64,000 bases of DNA from Jannaschia seohaensis (GCF_900116765.1 NZ_UETC01000002.1:186001-250000), one strand, 5' to 3'; shown: positions 1-11,433, numbered from the stretch's first letter. Numbers and translations: made by a program. The notes: generated from the sequence alone by a model not told the origin.

Positions 1-719
1 GCAGCGGCGGCTTCCTCGGCGGCCTTCTGGGCCTCGCGCTTGGCGGACATCAGGGCGGCGGGCAGGATCGCGTTCTCGGGGAACGGCTTCTTGACCGCGT
101 CCTTGATCGTCACCCAGTTGCCCTTCGACCCAGGGACGGCGCCCTTGATCATGATCAGGCCACGGTCGGTGTCGGTCTTGACGACCTGCAGGTTCTGCGT
201 GGTCACACGGGCGGCGCCCATGTGCCCGGCCATCTTCTTGCCCTTGAACACCTTGCCAGGGTCCTGACACTGACCGGTGGAGCCGTGCGAGCGGTGGCTG
301 ATCGACACGCCGTGCGAGGCGCGCAGGCCGCCGAAATTGTGCCGCTTCATGGCACCGGCAAAGCCCTTACCGATCGAGGTGCCGCTGACGTCGACGTACT
401 GACCCTCGAAATAGTGGTCGGCGATGATCTCCTCGCCCACATCCACCAGGTTCTCGGGATCGACCCGGAACTCGACGATCTTGCGCTTGGGCTCGACGCC
501 CGCATTGGCGAAGACCTTGCGCATGGCCTGGCTGGTGCGCTTCGCCTTGGCGGTACCGGTGCCCAGCTGCAGCGCGGTGTAGCCGTGCTTGTCTTCGGTG
601 CGCTGGCCCACGACCTGGAGGCCGTCGAGCTGCAGCACGGTGACGGGGATCTGCTTGCCGTCTTCCTGGAAGATACGGGTCATCCCGATCTTCTTCGCGA
701 TCACTCCGGAACGCATCAT
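1..719 (-). CDS. rplC: 50S ribosomal protein L3 (3' end cut by window edge)
   Basis: Component of the large ribosomal subunit that binds 23S rRNA early in assembly. The reverse-strand translation starts [17 protein letters not shown] and carries the L3 core [13 protein letters not shown] and [20 protein letters not shown]. The alanine/lysine/glutamate-rich tail runs off the window at position 1, so the stop is not seen. Two adjacent ATGs at 719 and 716 are possible; 719 matches the double-Met start common in relatives. It lies 13 bases downstream of rpsJ in the same direction, the standard S10-operon order. Confidence 0.97.
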   Translation of the reverse strand, partial: MMRSGVIAKKIGMTRIFQEDGKQIPVTVLQLDGLQVVGQRTEDKHGYTALQLGTGTAKAKRTSQAMRKVFANAGVEPKRKIVEFRVDPENLVDVGEEIIADHYFEGQYVDVSGTSIGKGFAGAMKRHNFGGLRASHGVSISHRSHGSTGQCQDPGKVFKGKKMAGHMGAARVTTQNLQVVKTDTDRGLIMIKGAVPGSKGNWVTIKDAVKKPFPENAILPAALMSAKREAQKAAEEAAA

Positions 720-732
720 ATCCGTGCCCTCC

Positions 733-1041
733 TCAGACCGAGATCTGGACGTCGACGCCGGCGGCGAGGTCGAGCTTCATCAGCGCGTCCACGGTCTGGG
801 GCGTCGGGTCGACGATGTCGAGCATGCGCTTGTGGGTGCGGATCTCCCACTGGTCGCGGCTCTTCTTGTCGATATGGGGGCCACGGAGCACGGTGAAGCG
901 CTCGATCTTGTTGGGCAGCGGAATCGGGCCGCGGACCTGCGCACCCGTGCGCTTGGCGGTGTTGACGATTTCCTGGGTGCTGGCGTCCAGCACGCGGTAA
1001 TCGAACGCCTTGAGCCGGATGCGGATGTTCTGGCTTTTCAT
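733..1041 (-). CDS. rpsJ: 30S ribosomal protein S10
   Basis: Small-subunit protein that also pairs with NusB in transcription antitermination. 102 residues, the normal family length, starting [19 protein letters not shown] and ending [10 protein letters not shown]. The core motif [19 protein letters not shown] is intact. An upstream in-frame start would add 25 residues, but they have no S10 homology and the start at 1041 follows a GGAAAG ribosome site. It is the first gene of the S10 operon here. Because tuf has its own terminator and a receptor gene lies in between, rpsJ needs a promoter in the 688-base gap upstream. Confidence 0.97.
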   Translation of the reverse strand: MKSQNIRIRLKAFDYRVLDASTQEIVNTAKRTGAQVRGPIPLPNKIERFTVLRGPHIDKKSRDQWEIRTHKRMLDIVDPTPQTVDALMKLDLAAGVDVQISV

Positions 1042-1729
1042 GTCGTTCTTTCCGACAGGGCGACAGCCCCCTCGGGGGTCGGCCGCGTTCAAGTCGAGAG
1101 GAGGAGGACGGACCACCCGGCCCCCTCATCGGACCAGAACGGAAGCGGGGCCGCAAAGCGACCCCGTCCGTGGAAGCGGGCGATAGACCGACTCGCCCCG
1201 GGGCGCAAGCCCCCTGCCCCACCTTTCGAGCGGCGACACGAGAACGCCCGCGCCGGATTGCGCAGCGCCCATCAGAAACTGGCAACGCAGGCGAGAAATC
1301 CCAAGCCTCGGGCCAGTCGATGCCGGGCGCCGGCCTGTCTAGTCGGAGAGGCCAGTTCCATGGAGACCGACAAGACCCTCCTCGCGACCGCGACGTTCAC
1401 CCCATGCGCGTCAGCTACGGGGACAGAGCGGCGACCTGCTCGGACCGCTTCAGCGCGACGGGCGCGGTCCAAACCTGCACGATCGTGATCGCCGGCGCTG
1501 ACATGATCGCCCCGTGTGACGCCCACGCCCCCTTCAGCCGGCGGTCTCGGCGCGCGCGTAGCCGGCGACGCCTTCGTCGCGGCGATAACGGAGCGCTGGA
1601 TCGTTGCCGCGGACGCCGGTCTCACCGGCGGGGAGGCAACTGCGTCGCGCGCATCGGCGGTGCCTTCGCGCCTTTGCGGTGCCCCGTCCCGCCCCCGCCT
1701 TCCGAGCCCGCGGCGCCGAAGACCATGGC
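1042..1729. other. 688-base gap without a convincing gene, upstream of rpsJ
   Basis: Open frames here are Arg/Pro/Ala-rich antisense shadows without family motifs. On the minus strand the leader of rpsJ contains short GC hairpins: a GACCCCC/GGGGGC stem about 1066-1080 and a GGGGTCGC/GCGGCCCC stem about 1148-1168. The region must contain the promoter for the ribosomal protein operon, but I cannot place -35/-10 boxes with confidence. Confidence 0.5.
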
Positions 1730-3712
1730 TCAGCTCATGGCGGCCCGCCGCAGCGATGACTCTGCGGACGGGGACCCATCCGATGCGGCACCGATCCGGA
1801 ACGTCTCGATGAGCCCCAGCATATGCGAGGCGGCGTTCTTCAGCGACAGGTTCGCCGTCGTCATCTCTTCGAACATGGCCGTATTCTGCTGTGTCGTCTG
1901 ATCGATCTGGAGCAAGGCGCGGTTGATCTCCTGGACGGCGACGGACTGCTCGTCTGCGGAGACCGCGATCTGTTCCATCTGGCCGCCGATCCGGTCGATG
2001 CTCGAGCCCAGCTTTTCCAAGGCCTTGCCCGTCCATCCGACACTCTCGACCCCTTTCTCGACCTGTTCTGCGGAGGTCGCCATCAGCGCGCCGATCTCCT
2101 CTGCCGCAATGGAGGCGCGCTGAGCCAGCGCCCGAACCTCCGAGGCAACGACAGCGAAGCCGCGTCCGGCCTCGCCCGCCCGCGCGGCTTCGACCCCAGC
2201 GTTCAGCGCAAGCAAGTTGGTCTGGAACGCGATATCGTTGATTACGTTCAAAGATCTTGAGATGTCGCTCGACACGCTGCGGATGCTCTCCATGGAGTGG
2301 ATCGCCTCTCGGACGATGCGGTCGCTCTCGACGGCCTCGTCGCGAGCCGCGCGCGCCGTTTGCCGAGCTTCGCCAGTCGATGCGGCCGCGGTGGCGATCA
2401 GGTCCACGATCTGGTCGAGCGCGGTCGTCGTTTCCGCAAGGGAGACGGCCGCCCGCTCCGTCCGCTTCGACAGGTCTTCCGCGGACGCCGAGAGGTCGCT
2501 GCTATCGCCGAGGATTTCGGTCGCGTTCTCGTTGAACTCCTCCAGGGCGCAATTCAGTCGCGCAGCCGTGGCATTTGCCGCGGATTGCAGCGCCTCATAG
2601 CGCCCCGCGCAAGCCCGCTGCATGCGTGCCGTCAGATCCCCTTGCTCGAGCCGGGCCAACATCTCGACGACGTCGTCGATGACCGCCCCCATCTGCTCGA
2701 CCATCTCGTTGACCATCCTGCGCAACGCGATCTGGTTCGCCGGAACACCCTCCACCGGCATGCGGTGATCCAGAGCTCCGGCGGTCACCGCCGCGACAAT
2801 GTCGCTCAGGCCCGCTTGCAGCAGCTCCGCCTCCGCGCGCACGCGCCGCGCCTCGGCCTCGTCTTGCTCCGCCCGGCGCTCGGCCTCCAGCCGATCTGCG
2901 GTCGCTCGTGCTTCCCGCTCCTCGATCAGGGCGCGGCGCTCGGCCTCGTCCCGGGCTTGGGTCGCGGCCAGATCCCGTCGGATGAGGATGTTCTCTCGAA
3001 ACGCCTCCAGGCAGGTACGTGCCGCAGCGATCTCTGTGGTGGCCGCGTCCGGGAGAACGATGTCGAGCCGGTCCTGCGAGAGATCCCGCATGGCGTCTAT
3101 GACTTGCGCCAGGGGCCGCGCGATCATTTTCTGCAACGTAATCGAGATGATCGCCGAGATCACGACGAGACAGAGCGCGAAGTATCCGACCATCTGCCAG
3201 ATCGCGGCGCTGGCCTCGCGAGATGTCGGCTCCTTGCTCCAAACCGTCAGCAATTCTCCCACGTGGACGGTCTCAGCCCCCGTCTCCAGAAGGATCGGAA
3301 CCGAAACACTGAGCAGTTCCTCCCGGCTGGTCGCCATCGGCGTCGCGTCTGTGCGAGGGGGCGGCAGTTGCGCGGACAGAGCCGTCCCGGGATCGGCGAG
3401 GAAAGCGACCTCATAGCCATCGCTATGGGTGACGCGTGCGGCCTCGAGATCGAGGGCGGAGGAACCGATGAACTCCGCCAGTTGAGGCGCGATCACGTCC
3501 CGGCTCTTGAGCCGCGCGCCCGCGGCGATGCGGCTGGTGAACAAGATGGATTTCGTCACGGCAGCTTCGCTGAAGGCCCGGTCCATCCGGGCATTCGTCA
3601 CCATCGATTGCCAGACCAGCAGGATCGCCATGCAGGCCGACGTGGCGATGACCGCGACGATGGTCGCGCGAACCACGAAGGAATGGAGCTGTCTCGCCAT
3701 CGAGCCATCCAT
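1730..3712 (-). CDS. Methyl-accepting chemotaxis protein
   Basis: Transmembrane chemoreceptor that would control CheA/CheW kinase activity. 660 residues: TM1 about 12-34, a periplasmic sensor region of about 130 residues, TM2 about 170-193, HAMP from 194, a charged coiled-coil stretch (about 245-300), a second HAMP-like segment, then the signalling domain. The hairpin tip [20 protein letters not shown] followed by [20 protein letters not shown] is diagnostic. The ligand cannot be told. ATG at 3712 or 3700 are both possible starts. It lies between tuf and rpsJ, where relatives have these genes adjacent, and is separated from tuf by a terminator. No che genes are nearby. Confidence 0.93.
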   Translation of the reverse strand: MDGSMARQLHSFVVRATIVAVIATSACMAILLVWQSMVTNARMDRAFSEAAVTKSILFTSRIAAGARLKSRDVIAPQLAEFIGSSALDLEAARVTHSDGYEVAFLADPGTALSAQLPPPRTDATPMATSREELLSVSVPILLETGAETVHVGELLTVWSKEPTSREASAAIWQMVGYFALCLVVISAIISITLQKMIARPLAQVIDAMRDLSQDRLDIVLPDAATTEIAAARTCLEAFRENILIRRDLAATQARDEAERRALIEEREARATADRLEAERRAEQDEAEARRVRAEAELLQAGLSDIVAAVTAGALDHRMPVEGVPANQIALRRMVNEMVEQMGAVIDDVVEMLARLEQGDLTARMQRACAGRYEALQSAANATAARLNCALEEFNENATEILGDSSDLSASAEDLSKRTERAAVSLAETTTALDQIVDLIATAAASTGEARQTARAARDEAVESDRIVREAIHSMESIRSVSSDISRSLNVINDIAFQTNLLALNAGVEAARAGEAGRGFAVVASEVRALAQRASIAAEEIGALMATSAEQVEKGVESVGWTGKALEKLGSSIDRIGGQMEQIAVSADEQSVAVQEINRALLQIDQTTQQNTAMFEEMTTANLSLKNAASHMLGLIETFRIGAASDGSPSAESSLRRAAMS

Positions 3713-3895
3713 GGTGGGGCCGCCCGCGCGGCCGGATCAAAAGACCAACGCCCCCTGCGAAGGTGCGCGACACGATCCAGCGATCCTCTCCGTCTCGGTC
3801 CTCGCTGCGGTCTCTGCGATGCCTACCCGGCCCGCCTTAACATCTCCTTACCTCCGCAGCGCAGCGCGCGACCGGTCTGGGCCTTGGCAAAGGAA

Positions 3896-3921
3896 AAGGG
3901 CCGCCTTAGGAGGCGGCCCTT
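3896..3921 (-). terminator. Rho-independent terminator after tuf
   Basis: An 11-bp perfect stem (AAGGGCCGCCT / AGGCGGCCCTT) with a 4-base loop. Read on the minus strand it is followed by TTCCTTTG, a short T-rich tail. It lies about 105 bases downstream of the tuf stop and before the receptor gene start, so it separates the two transcription units. Confidence 0.8.
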
Positions 3922-3957
3922 CCAGTAGGTCGGGGTCGTCTGTCGCGCCCTGGCAGT

Positions 3958-4025
3958 CCGGGCGCGTCAGATCATCGATTACTCGATGATCTTCGACACA
4001 AGCCCCGGGCGCGTCAGATCATCGA

Positions 4026-4046
<21 letters not shown>
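3958..4046. repeat. 42-bp direct repeat duplicating the tuf 3' end
   Basis: Positions 3958-3999 and 4005-4046 are identical over 42 bases with a 5-base spacer (period 47). Each copy holds the last codons of tuf (VSKIIE), the stop, and 21 bases of downstream sequence. Each also contains the inverted repeat GATCATCGA-TTAC-TCGATGATC. The copy nearer tuf ends the real gene. The outer copy would read GLVSKIIE and is a leftover. Confidence 0.9.
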
Positions 4047-5201
<1,155 letters not shown>

Positions 5202-5310
5202 GATGGCTCCCCGACTTGCAGGGGCACCCATCCCGGGCGCCCAGATTCCATATCGCGGGCCGTCTAGCGGGGCATCGCCCCAAGCGCAAGCGGCGCGTGC
5301 GCCTTGCGCG

Positions 5311-5901
5311 TCAAAGCTCGGGCGGGATCTCGGGCGCGGCGTTGCCCAGGCCCGGCGGCAGCCCGAACATCTCCCCGTTGCGGAGCATCCAGGACTGGAT
5401 CTTGAAAGCCGCGTTCCGCGCGAGCGTCACCATCTGCGCCTCCGCGTCCTTCATCAGGCCGGAGCCGAGGAAAAGCGTGTTGGCCCCCTCGAACGTGCTG
5501 ATCTGCTCGGGCCCCGCGATTTTCCGCTGGGGGTCCGCTTCCCAGACATTGGCGGTGACGACCAGCAGCGATTTCGGCGTCAGAACCAGCGGAATGCCCG
5601 GCGGCGCCAGCGCGTAGCCGTCGATGGCCAGGGCGATCACATAGCCCTTGCCGCCACGATAGCCGCCGAAGCGGCGTTCCAGCTCCGAGGTCATCACCTG
5701 CTCCCACGCCTCGGGCGAGGCGTCGCGCGACGGCGGAACCTTCTTGATGTTGTTGGTGACGACCACGGTGAAGGCCAGCTCGAAATCGCCCATCGGACGC
5801 TGCTCGGACTCGAGCGGATCGGGGATGGCGCAGGCGGTGAGCGCCCCCGACGCCCCGGCAAGCGACAGAGCCGAGAAGGCGCGGCGGGATAGTCGGGTCA
5901 T
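5311..5901 (-). CDS. Predicted Tat-exported lipoprotein of unknown function
   Basis: 196 residues. The N-terminus has a twin-arginine motif ([12 protein letters not shown]) followed by a lipobox LTAC with Cys at about 24, so the mature protein should be a lipid-anchored envelope protein exported by Tat. The rest ([20 protein letters not shown], then [15 protein letters not shown]) resembles conserved hypothetical proteins of Rhodobacterales, but I cannot name the family. AGGAG lies 7 bases before the ATG. Monocistronic between the M48 gene and tuf, same strand. Confidence 0.8.
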   Translation of the reverse strand: MTRLSRRAFSALSLAGASGALTACAIPDPLESEQRPMGDFELAFTVVVTNNIKKVPPSRDASPEAWEQVMTSELERRFGGYRGGKGYVIALAIDGYALAPPGIPLVLTPKSLLVVTANVWEADPQRKIAGPEQISTFEGANTLFLGSGLMKDAEAQMVTLARNAAFKIQSWMLRNGEMFGLPPGLGNAAPEIPPEL

Positions 5902-5955
5902 CGAGCACTCCTGGCAGTCGGCGCGGGGATAGCGAAGGCGCCCGGCGGTGGCAAC

Positions 5956-7125
5956 TCAGCTGCAGATGTCGCGCAAGTCCGCCCATTGCTTGGGGGTCAG
6001 CGCCGGCCGGCCGATGGGCGGATCGCCCGCGGCGTCGGCGGTCCGAATGCGGTCGGCCAGGGCGGGATGGGTGCTGAAATGCTCCATCAGCCCTTCGACA
6101 TCACCATAGCGGTCGCGCAGCCGCTGGAACATCTCGCCCAGGGCCGAGGGCGGCAGGCCGACGGACCGAAGCTGATCCGCAGCGAAGGCGTCTGCCGCCA
6201 GTTCCGCGTCGCGGGAATAGCCGGAGGCGATCGCCCCGCCCAGCATCCCGCTGAGCAATCCGCCGCCGGTCACGTCACCGACCAGGACGGAGATAACGGC
6301 CAGCCCCGAGGCCGATTGCAGCGTATGGCGGACAGGATCGTCGTTAACGACATGGGCGATCTCATGGGCGAGGATAGCGGCGATCTCCTCGGGCCGCTCG
6401 GCCGCCTGGATCATGGAGTTGAAGAAGGCGATCCGCCCGCCCGCCACGGCATAGGCGTTCAGGATCGGCCGGGCGCTGTCGTCGAGCACGGCAACTTGCA
6501 GATCGTACGGAAGGTCCACGCCCTGCGCCACGCGCTCGGTCAGCGCGTCGAGCGCGGCGGCACCTGCGGGGCTGCCGCATTCGCGCAAGGGCTCCAGCCC
6601 CTGGGCGAAGAAGACGCGGGTCTGTTCGTAGTGGATCTCGCCCATGGCGATCTCGGCCTCGACATCCATGAACCGGGCCAGAAGGCCGGCGAGGCCGGGC
6701 AGGACGAGGAACAGCAGCACCGCCAGCGCCGCCACACCCCCCGCCGACACCATCAGCGCCCGGCGCCAGAGCGGCGGCCCCGGCAGCTTGGCCCGGGTCG
6801 CGGGGTCTAGCCGCTCGATCAGGTCGCGCGCCTCTTCGTCTTCGACCACGAGGCGGGCCTCGCCCCCGGTCACAAGACCATAGGCCAACGCCCCGCCCGG
6901 CGCCTGGTCCGGCAGCAGACGGATGCGGCGGACGGGCCAGCGGACGGCCTCGCCCGCGGGCGGCTCGATCAGCAGGACGCGGCCGCGATCCCCGGTCTGG
7001 GCCCGCAGGCGCGCGCGCTGGCGCAGGGCGCGGATCCCGTCGAAGTAATCGGCGAAGACCGGCGCGCCGGGATCCGGGGCCATCGAGGGCTCGGGGGCGG
7101 GCGCATGTCCCCAGGGGCCGCTCAT
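5956..7125 (-). CDS. M48-family membrane metallopeptidase
   Basis: Zinc endopeptidase of the HtpX/Ste24/BepA superfamily, likely acting in envelope quality control. 389 residues. An N-terminal cytosolic segment of about 120 residues is followed by a transmembrane helix (about 125-150, ALMVSAGGVAALAVLLFLVL). The peptidase domain has the HEIAH zinc motif and the downstream SRDAELAADAFA segment that supplies the third ligand (Glu) and the conserved Asp. It begins inside the stop of the DUF898 gene (ATGA overlap at 7122-7125), so the two are translationally coupled. Confidence 0.92.
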   Translation of the reverse strand: MSGPWGHAPAPEPSMAPDPGAPVFADYFDGIRALRQRARLRAQTGDRGRVLLIEPPAGEAVRWPVRRIRLLPDQAPGGALAYGLVTGGEARLVVEDEEARDLIERLDPATRAKLPGPPLWRRALMVSAGGVAALAVLLFLVLPGLAGLLARFMDVEAEIAMGEIHYEQTRVFFAQGLEPLRECGSPAGAAALDALTERVAQGVDLPYDLQVAVLDDSARPILNAYAVAGGRIAFFNSMIQAAERPEEIAAILAHEIAHVVNDDPVRHTLQSASGLAVISVLVGDVTGGGLLSGMLGGAIASGYSRDAELAADAFAADQLRSVGLPPSALGEMFQRLRDRYGDVEGLMEHFSTHPALADRIRTADAAGDPPIGRPALTPKQWADLRDICS

Positions 7126-8306
7126 ATCCCCGACCCCATGTCGAAGAGGTTCGCGAAGCCGTCGGCGTCATGCATGTGCGAACTCTCCCCTTTGCGGACG
7201 GCGTTCACCTCGGCGGCGCCGCGCACTTCCAGGCCCTGGCCGACATGGCGGATCAACGGATAGGTCACGAAGACGAGCCGCAGCGCGCTGCGGCCCAGAA
7301 AGAAGGTCAGATAGAAGAGCAGGCCGCCGAGGACGAACCAGATCGGGTCCAGTTCCTCGATATTCTCGATCTGCGGCAGGGCGCTGACGGCAAGGAAACC
7401 GAAGGCGAAAAGCGCCGCGATCAGCGCGACGACCAGCACCAGGCCCACCGCCAGCCAGCCGCCCGTATGGATGCCGATGACCCGGCCTGTCGCGGGGCGC
7501 ACCGTCAGCCCCGCCGCTCCGGCGAAGGCGAGCGAGGAGGCCAGGAGGCGGAAGGAGACGGTCTTCCAGTGGACCCAACCGAACACGGCGAGCGGACCGA
7601 ACAGCAGATAGAGCCAGGCGTAGTCCTCCCGCTCCATGCCGCCAACGATATAGGTCGTGGCCGCCAGCCCCCAGATCCCCGCCAGGGCCGGCAGGAAGGG
7701 CGGGACTAGGCGCCGCGCCGGAATGGTCAGACGAAAATGGTCGTCCCCGTAATAGGTGTTGCGCGCGCGGAAGCGCCAAAGCTGCTGCTGTCGCACCGGC
7801 CAGAGCAGCCCCAGGGAGAGGATGGAGAGAAGCGTCCAGAGCGTCGCCAACCCGCTATAACGCCAGGCCCCGGGCGTCATCGAAAAGGAGATCCCGCGCC
7901 AGCGCGTGTGGTTGAGCAGGTAGCGCAGGCCCCGATATTGCGCGAACCAGTAGACCGGCAGCAGCAGGCCGAAGGCCGCCGCCGTCCCAGGCCCCGGCCC
8001 TCCGAAGAGGTTGAGGGAGGCGAAGATCAGGACCATCACGATCAGGCCCAGATAGACCGCCACGATCACCGCCGCGATGACGAAGCCCATCAGCTTTTCC
8101 AGCGGCTGGCCGACATATTCGAAGGGCGAGCCGCCCACCCGGAGCGACGACCAAAGCCAGCGCCGCGTCCGCGTCCGCGCCCAGAAGGAATAGATCCCCA
8201 GCGTTGCCACCGTCAGCGCCGTCGTCTTAAAGACGAGGGCGAAAAGCGCCCCCTTGGAGCCCACCACCTCCGCGCTCATCCGGTCGAGCGCGGTGCCGCT
8301 ACTCAT
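7122..8306 (-). CDS. DUF898 (YjgN-like) polytopic membrane protein
   Basis: 394 residues with about eight to ten hydrophobic helices. The family pattern is visible near the start (FKTTALTVATLGIYSFWART RTRRW) and again in the second half (LLSLGLLWPVRQQQLWRF, then the NTYYGDDHF motif). Function in the family is unknown. It overlaps the parC stop by 8 bases upstream and the M48 peptidase start by 4 bases downstream, so parC-DUF898-M48 is one transcription unit. The tight coupling suggests the membrane protein and peptidase act together. Confidence 0.9.
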   Translation of the reverse strand: MSSGTALDRMSAEVVGSKGALFALVFKTTALTVATLGIYSFWARTRTRRWLWSSLRVGGSPFEYVGQPLEKLMGFVIAAVIVAVYLGLIVMVLIFASLNLFGGPGPGTAAAFGLLLPVYWFAQYRGLRYLLNHTRWRGISFSMTPGAWRYSGLATLWTLLSILSLGLLWPVRQQQLWRFRARNTYYGDDHFRLTIPARRLVPPFLPALAGIWGLAATTYIVGGMEREDYAWLYLLFGPLAVFGWVHWKTVSFRLLASSLAFAGAAGLTVRPATGRVIGIHTGGWLAVGLVLVVALIAALFAFGFLAVSALPQIENIEELDPIWFVLGGLLFYLTFFLGRSALRLVFVTYPLIRHVGQGLEVRGAAEVNAVRKGESSHMHDADGFANLFDMGSGI

Positions 8307-10629
8307 GGATCAGCGTGGCGAAGCTGTTGTCCCTTGGGAACCCCCGCGGCGCCATGCGGCCCGCGCTCGCCCGGGCGCCAAGCCATTCGGACAGGTCCTG
8401 TTGATGCCGCGTGCGCCCGCCCGCGTCGGGCCATTTCATACCATCGGCCAGGGTCACGACGGTCACGTCCGACAGTCCGCCATCCTTGAACCGCTGGAGC
8501 CGCACGCCCTTGCCCCGTGGCATCTCCGGCAGGTCGGCCAGCGGGAAGACCAGCATCTTGCGGTTCTCGCCGATCGTGGCGACGTGGTCGCCGCGCGCAG
8601 GCACCGGCTTCATCGCGGTCACGTCCCCCCGGACGTTGAGCACCTGCTTGCCAGCCCGCCGCATGGCGATCATCTCGTCCTCGGGGCAGACGAAACCGTC
8701 GCCCGCCGAGGACGCCAGGAGCAGCTTGCGGCCCGGGACGTGGATGAACATGTCCACGATCCGCGCCTCTTGGGGCATGTCGACCATCAGCCGCAGCGGC
8801 TCGCCCATACCGCGCCCGCCGGGCAGCGCGCTGGCTTGGAGCGTATAGGCCCGCCCGTCCGAGCCCCAGACGATCAGCTTGTCGGTGGTCTCAGCGTGGA
8901 ACACGAAGGCGGGCCCGTCGCCGTCCTTGTATTTCAGCTCCTTGTCGAGCGGCTGATGGCCCGAGAGCGCGCGCAGCCAGCCCATCTGAGAGCAGACGAC
9001 GGTGATCGGCTCGCGCTCGATCATGGCCTCCAGCGGCACGTCGGCCACTTCGACCGCCTCGGCGAAATCGGTGCGCCGCCGCCCCGCCTCGGTCGCCTTG
9101 CCCATCAGCTTGCGCACCTCGCGCAGTTCGGCCGAGATCGCCTTCCACTGGAGATCCTCGTCGTCGAGCAGGTCTTGCAGCCCCGCCCGCTCCTCCATCA
9201 GAGCATCCCGCTCCTTCAGAAGCGCCATCTCTTCGAGCCGCCGCAAGGCGCGCAGCCGCATGTTGAGGATCGCCTCGGCCTGAACCTCCGACAGCTGCGG
9301 CTCGCCCTTGGCGGGCAGGGGCGAGACATAGTCCGACTCGTCGGTGGCGCGGCGATAGTCCGCCGACCACTGTTCGTGGATCAGCGCCTCTTTCGGGGCG
9401 TCGTCATAGCGGATGATGTCGATCACGCGGTCGAGGTTGAGATAGGCGAGGATGAAGCCTTCGAGCACCTCCAACCGATGGTCGATCTTGCCGATCCGGT
9501 GCCGCGAGCGCCGCAGCAGCACGTCCTGCCGATGGTCGAGGAAGGCCTGAAGCACCTCGCGGAGCGAACAGACCTTGGGCGTCACCCCGTCGATCAGCAC
9601 GTTCATGTTGAGCGGGAAGCGCGTCTCAAGATCCGACAGACGGTAGAGCGTCGACATCAGCACGGCCTCGTCGACATTGCGTGTCTTGGGCTCCAGGATG
9701 ATGCGGATGTCGTCGGCGCTCTCGTCGCGCACATCGGCCAGGATGGGCACTTTCTTGGCGGTGACCAGCTCCGCCAGCTTTTCGATCAGTTTGCCCTTCT
9801 GGACCTGATACGGGATCTCGGTGACGACGATCTGCCACTGACCCTTGCCCAGATCCTCCCGGTGATGCCGCGCCCGAAGACGGAAAGCGCCGCGGCCCGT
9901 GCGGTAGGCCTCCAGGATGTTCTCCCGCGGCTCGACGATGATGCCGCCGGTGGGAAAGTCCGGACCCGGCACATGCTCCACCAAGGTCTCGTCCCGGGCA
10001 TTGGGCGCCTTGATGAGATGCAGGCAGGCCGCGATCAGCTCATCCAGGTTGTGGGGCGGGATGTTGGTGGCCATGCCCACCGCGATCCCCGCCGCGCCAT
10101 TGGCCAGCAGATTCGGGAAGGCGGCGGGCAGGACGACCGGCTCCCGCAGGGTGCCGTCGTAGTTGTCGCGCCAGTCGACCGCGTCCTGGTCCAGCCCCTC
10201 CAGCAGCGCCTCGGCGGCCGCCGTCATCCGTGCTTCGGTGTAGCGAGCGGCGGCAGGGTTATCGCCGTCGATGTTTCCGAAGTTCCCCTGCCCGTCCACC
10301 AATGGGTAGCGGACCGCGAAATCCTGCGCGAGCCGCGCCATCGCATCGTAGATCGCGGCATCGCCATGGGGGTGATAGTTCCCCATCACGTCGCCCGAGA
10401 TCTTGGCCGACTTGCGGAAGCCCCCGGTCGAGCTGAGCCGCAGTTCCCGCATGGCGTAGAGGATGCGGCGATGCACCGGCTTCAGCCCGTCCCGCGCGTC
10501 CGGCAGAGCACGATGCATGATCGTGCTGAGGGCATAGGTCAGATACCGGTCGCCGATCGCCCGCGAGAGCGGTTCGGACACGGTCATCTCGTCTGGGGCG
10601 TGATCTGGGTCATTATCCGGCGCGGTCAT
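8299..10629 (-). CDS. parC: DNA topoisomerase IV subunit A
   Basis: Type IIA topoisomerase subunit that decatenates daughter chromosomes with ParE. 776 residues. The winged-helix/tower domain holds the active-site tyrosine in AAARYTEARM (about residue 130). The quinolone-determining region reads GNYHPHGDAAIYDAMARLAQ, with Ala at the position equal to E. coli ParC Ser80 and Asp at Glu84. The C-terminal beta-pinwheel is shorter than in GyrA and lacks a GyrA box, supporting ParC over GyrA. It is divergent from the SH3 protein gene, with 163 bases between the two starts. Confidence 0.95.
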   Translation of the reverse strand: MTAPDNDPDHAPDEMTVSEPLSRAIGDRYLTYALSTIMHRALPDARDGLKPVHRRILYAMRELRLSSTGGFRKSAKISGDVMGNYHPHGDAAIYDAMARLAQDFAVRYPLVDGQGNFGNIDGDNPAAARYTEARMTAAAEALLEGLDQDAVDWRDNYDGTLREPVVLPAAFPNLLANGAAGIAVGMATNIPPHNLDELIAACLHLIKAPNARDETLVEHVPGPDFPTGGIIVEPRENILEAYRTGRGAFRLRARHHREDLGKGQWQIVVTEIPYQVQKGKLIEKLAELVTAKKVPILADVRDESADDIRIILEPKTRNVDEAVLMSTLYRLSDLETRFPLNMNVLIDGVTPKVCSLREVLQAFLDHRQDVLLRRSRHRIGKIDHRLEVLEGFILAYLNLDRVIDIIRYDDAPKEALIHEQWSADYRRATDESDYVSPLPAKGEPQLSEVQAEAILNMRLRALRRLEEMALLKERDALMEERAGLQDLLDDEDLQWKAISAELREVRKLMGKATEAGRRRTDFAEAVEVADVPLEAMIEREPITVVCSQMGWLRALSGHQPLDKELKYKDGDGPAFVFHAETTDKLIVWGSDGRAYTLQASALPGGRGMGEPLRLMVDMPQEARIVDMFIHVPGRKLLLASSAGDGFVCPEDEMIAMRRAGKQVLNVRGDVTAMKPVPARGDHVATIGENRKMLVFPLADLPEMPRGKGVRLQRFKDGGLSDVTVVTLADGMKWPDAGGRTRHQQDLSEWLGARASAGRMAPRGFPRDNSFATLIHE

Positions 10630-10792
10630 GGCATGGGATGTAGCGGTGCCTCGGAAACATCACAAGAACACGGGTTCGAATTGCAGGCCATCTGTGGTAT
10701 CGTCTTTTTCGCTGGCCGCGCTCCCAAGGAACTCATTAGGCTGGCGATTGTTATTTTAGCGAATCGTGATTGTCGCACGGGGGGATCTTGCA

Positions 10793-11329
10793 ATGCTCAA
10801 ACTGACCGTCACCCTTGCCCTCGCCCTTTATGCGGGCTTCGTGATCTGGGGCCAGCCCACCGACGCGACCACCGAGCGGGAGGCATTGGCGCCCGTCATC
10901 GCTTCGGTCGTCCCGACCGAGCGGTCGGAATTTACCGAACCCACGATTCTCGGTGCCGAGCCAGAAGCACAGGTGACGCGCACAATTGTCGAGGCGCCGG
11001 ACCCGGCCGCCATCGCCGCCTCCACGCCCGTCCCCAGCGTCTCCGAGCCGCGCCTGATCGGCGAGCCAGTCGTCGTCAGCCTCGTCTCGCCCGCGTCCCG
11101 CCCCAGCGAGGAGGCGGCGCCAGAGGCGCCGACCAACCTGCTGCGCGTGACGGGCAGCCGGGTGAACATGCGCTCCGGTCCGTCGACATCGAACGGAGTG
11201 GTCGACAGCCTGCCGCAGGGTACCCTGGCGGAGCCGTTGGGCGAGCCGATCGATGGCTGGCAGGAGATCCGCGACGTGGAGACCGGCCGCACCGGCTTCA
11301 TGGCCGACCGCTTCCTCGAACCCAGCTGA
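10793..11329 (+). CDS. SH3-domain protein with N-terminal export signal
   Basis: 178 residues from ATG 10793, which follows a GGGGGG ribosome site. A GTG at 10766 would add nine residues without one. An N-terminal hydrophobic segment (MLKLTVTLALALYAGFVIWG) is a signal or anchor, then about 90 residues of low-complexity Pro/Ser/Glu linker. The C-terminal bacterial SH3b domain has LRVTGSRVNMRSGPSTSNG and a terminal GRTGFMADRFL. SH3b domains usually bind peptidoglycan or cell-wall partners. Likely a periplasmic envelope protein. Confidence 0.85.
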   Translation: MLKLTVTLALALYAGFVIWGQPTDATTEREALAPVIASVVPTERSEFTEPTILGAEPEAQVTRTIVEAPDPAAIAASTPVPSVSEPRLIGEPVVVSLVSPASRPSEEAAPEAPTNLLRVTGSRVNMRSGPSTSNGVVDSLPQGTLAEPLGEPIDGWQEIRDVETGRTGFMADRFLEPS

Positions 11330-11433
11330 CCGCCATCATCGGACAAAGGAAGGGGGCGTCCCGGCGGGGCGCCCTTGCGCATTTCGGACGGTTCGGACCT
11401 AGCTGCGTCCCGGGCAGCGAATCGGAGGCGAGG

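Noticed and set aside
1272-2036. Open frame of 254 codons on the minus strand upstream of rpsJ
   Set aside because: Composition is Arg/Ala/Asp shadow-like and it overlaps the receptor gene in another frame.
8254-11433. Very long open frame on the plus strand across parC (continuing into the SDR)
   Set aside because: It is the antisense shadow of parC in GC-rich codons; only the part after 11434 has protein motifs.
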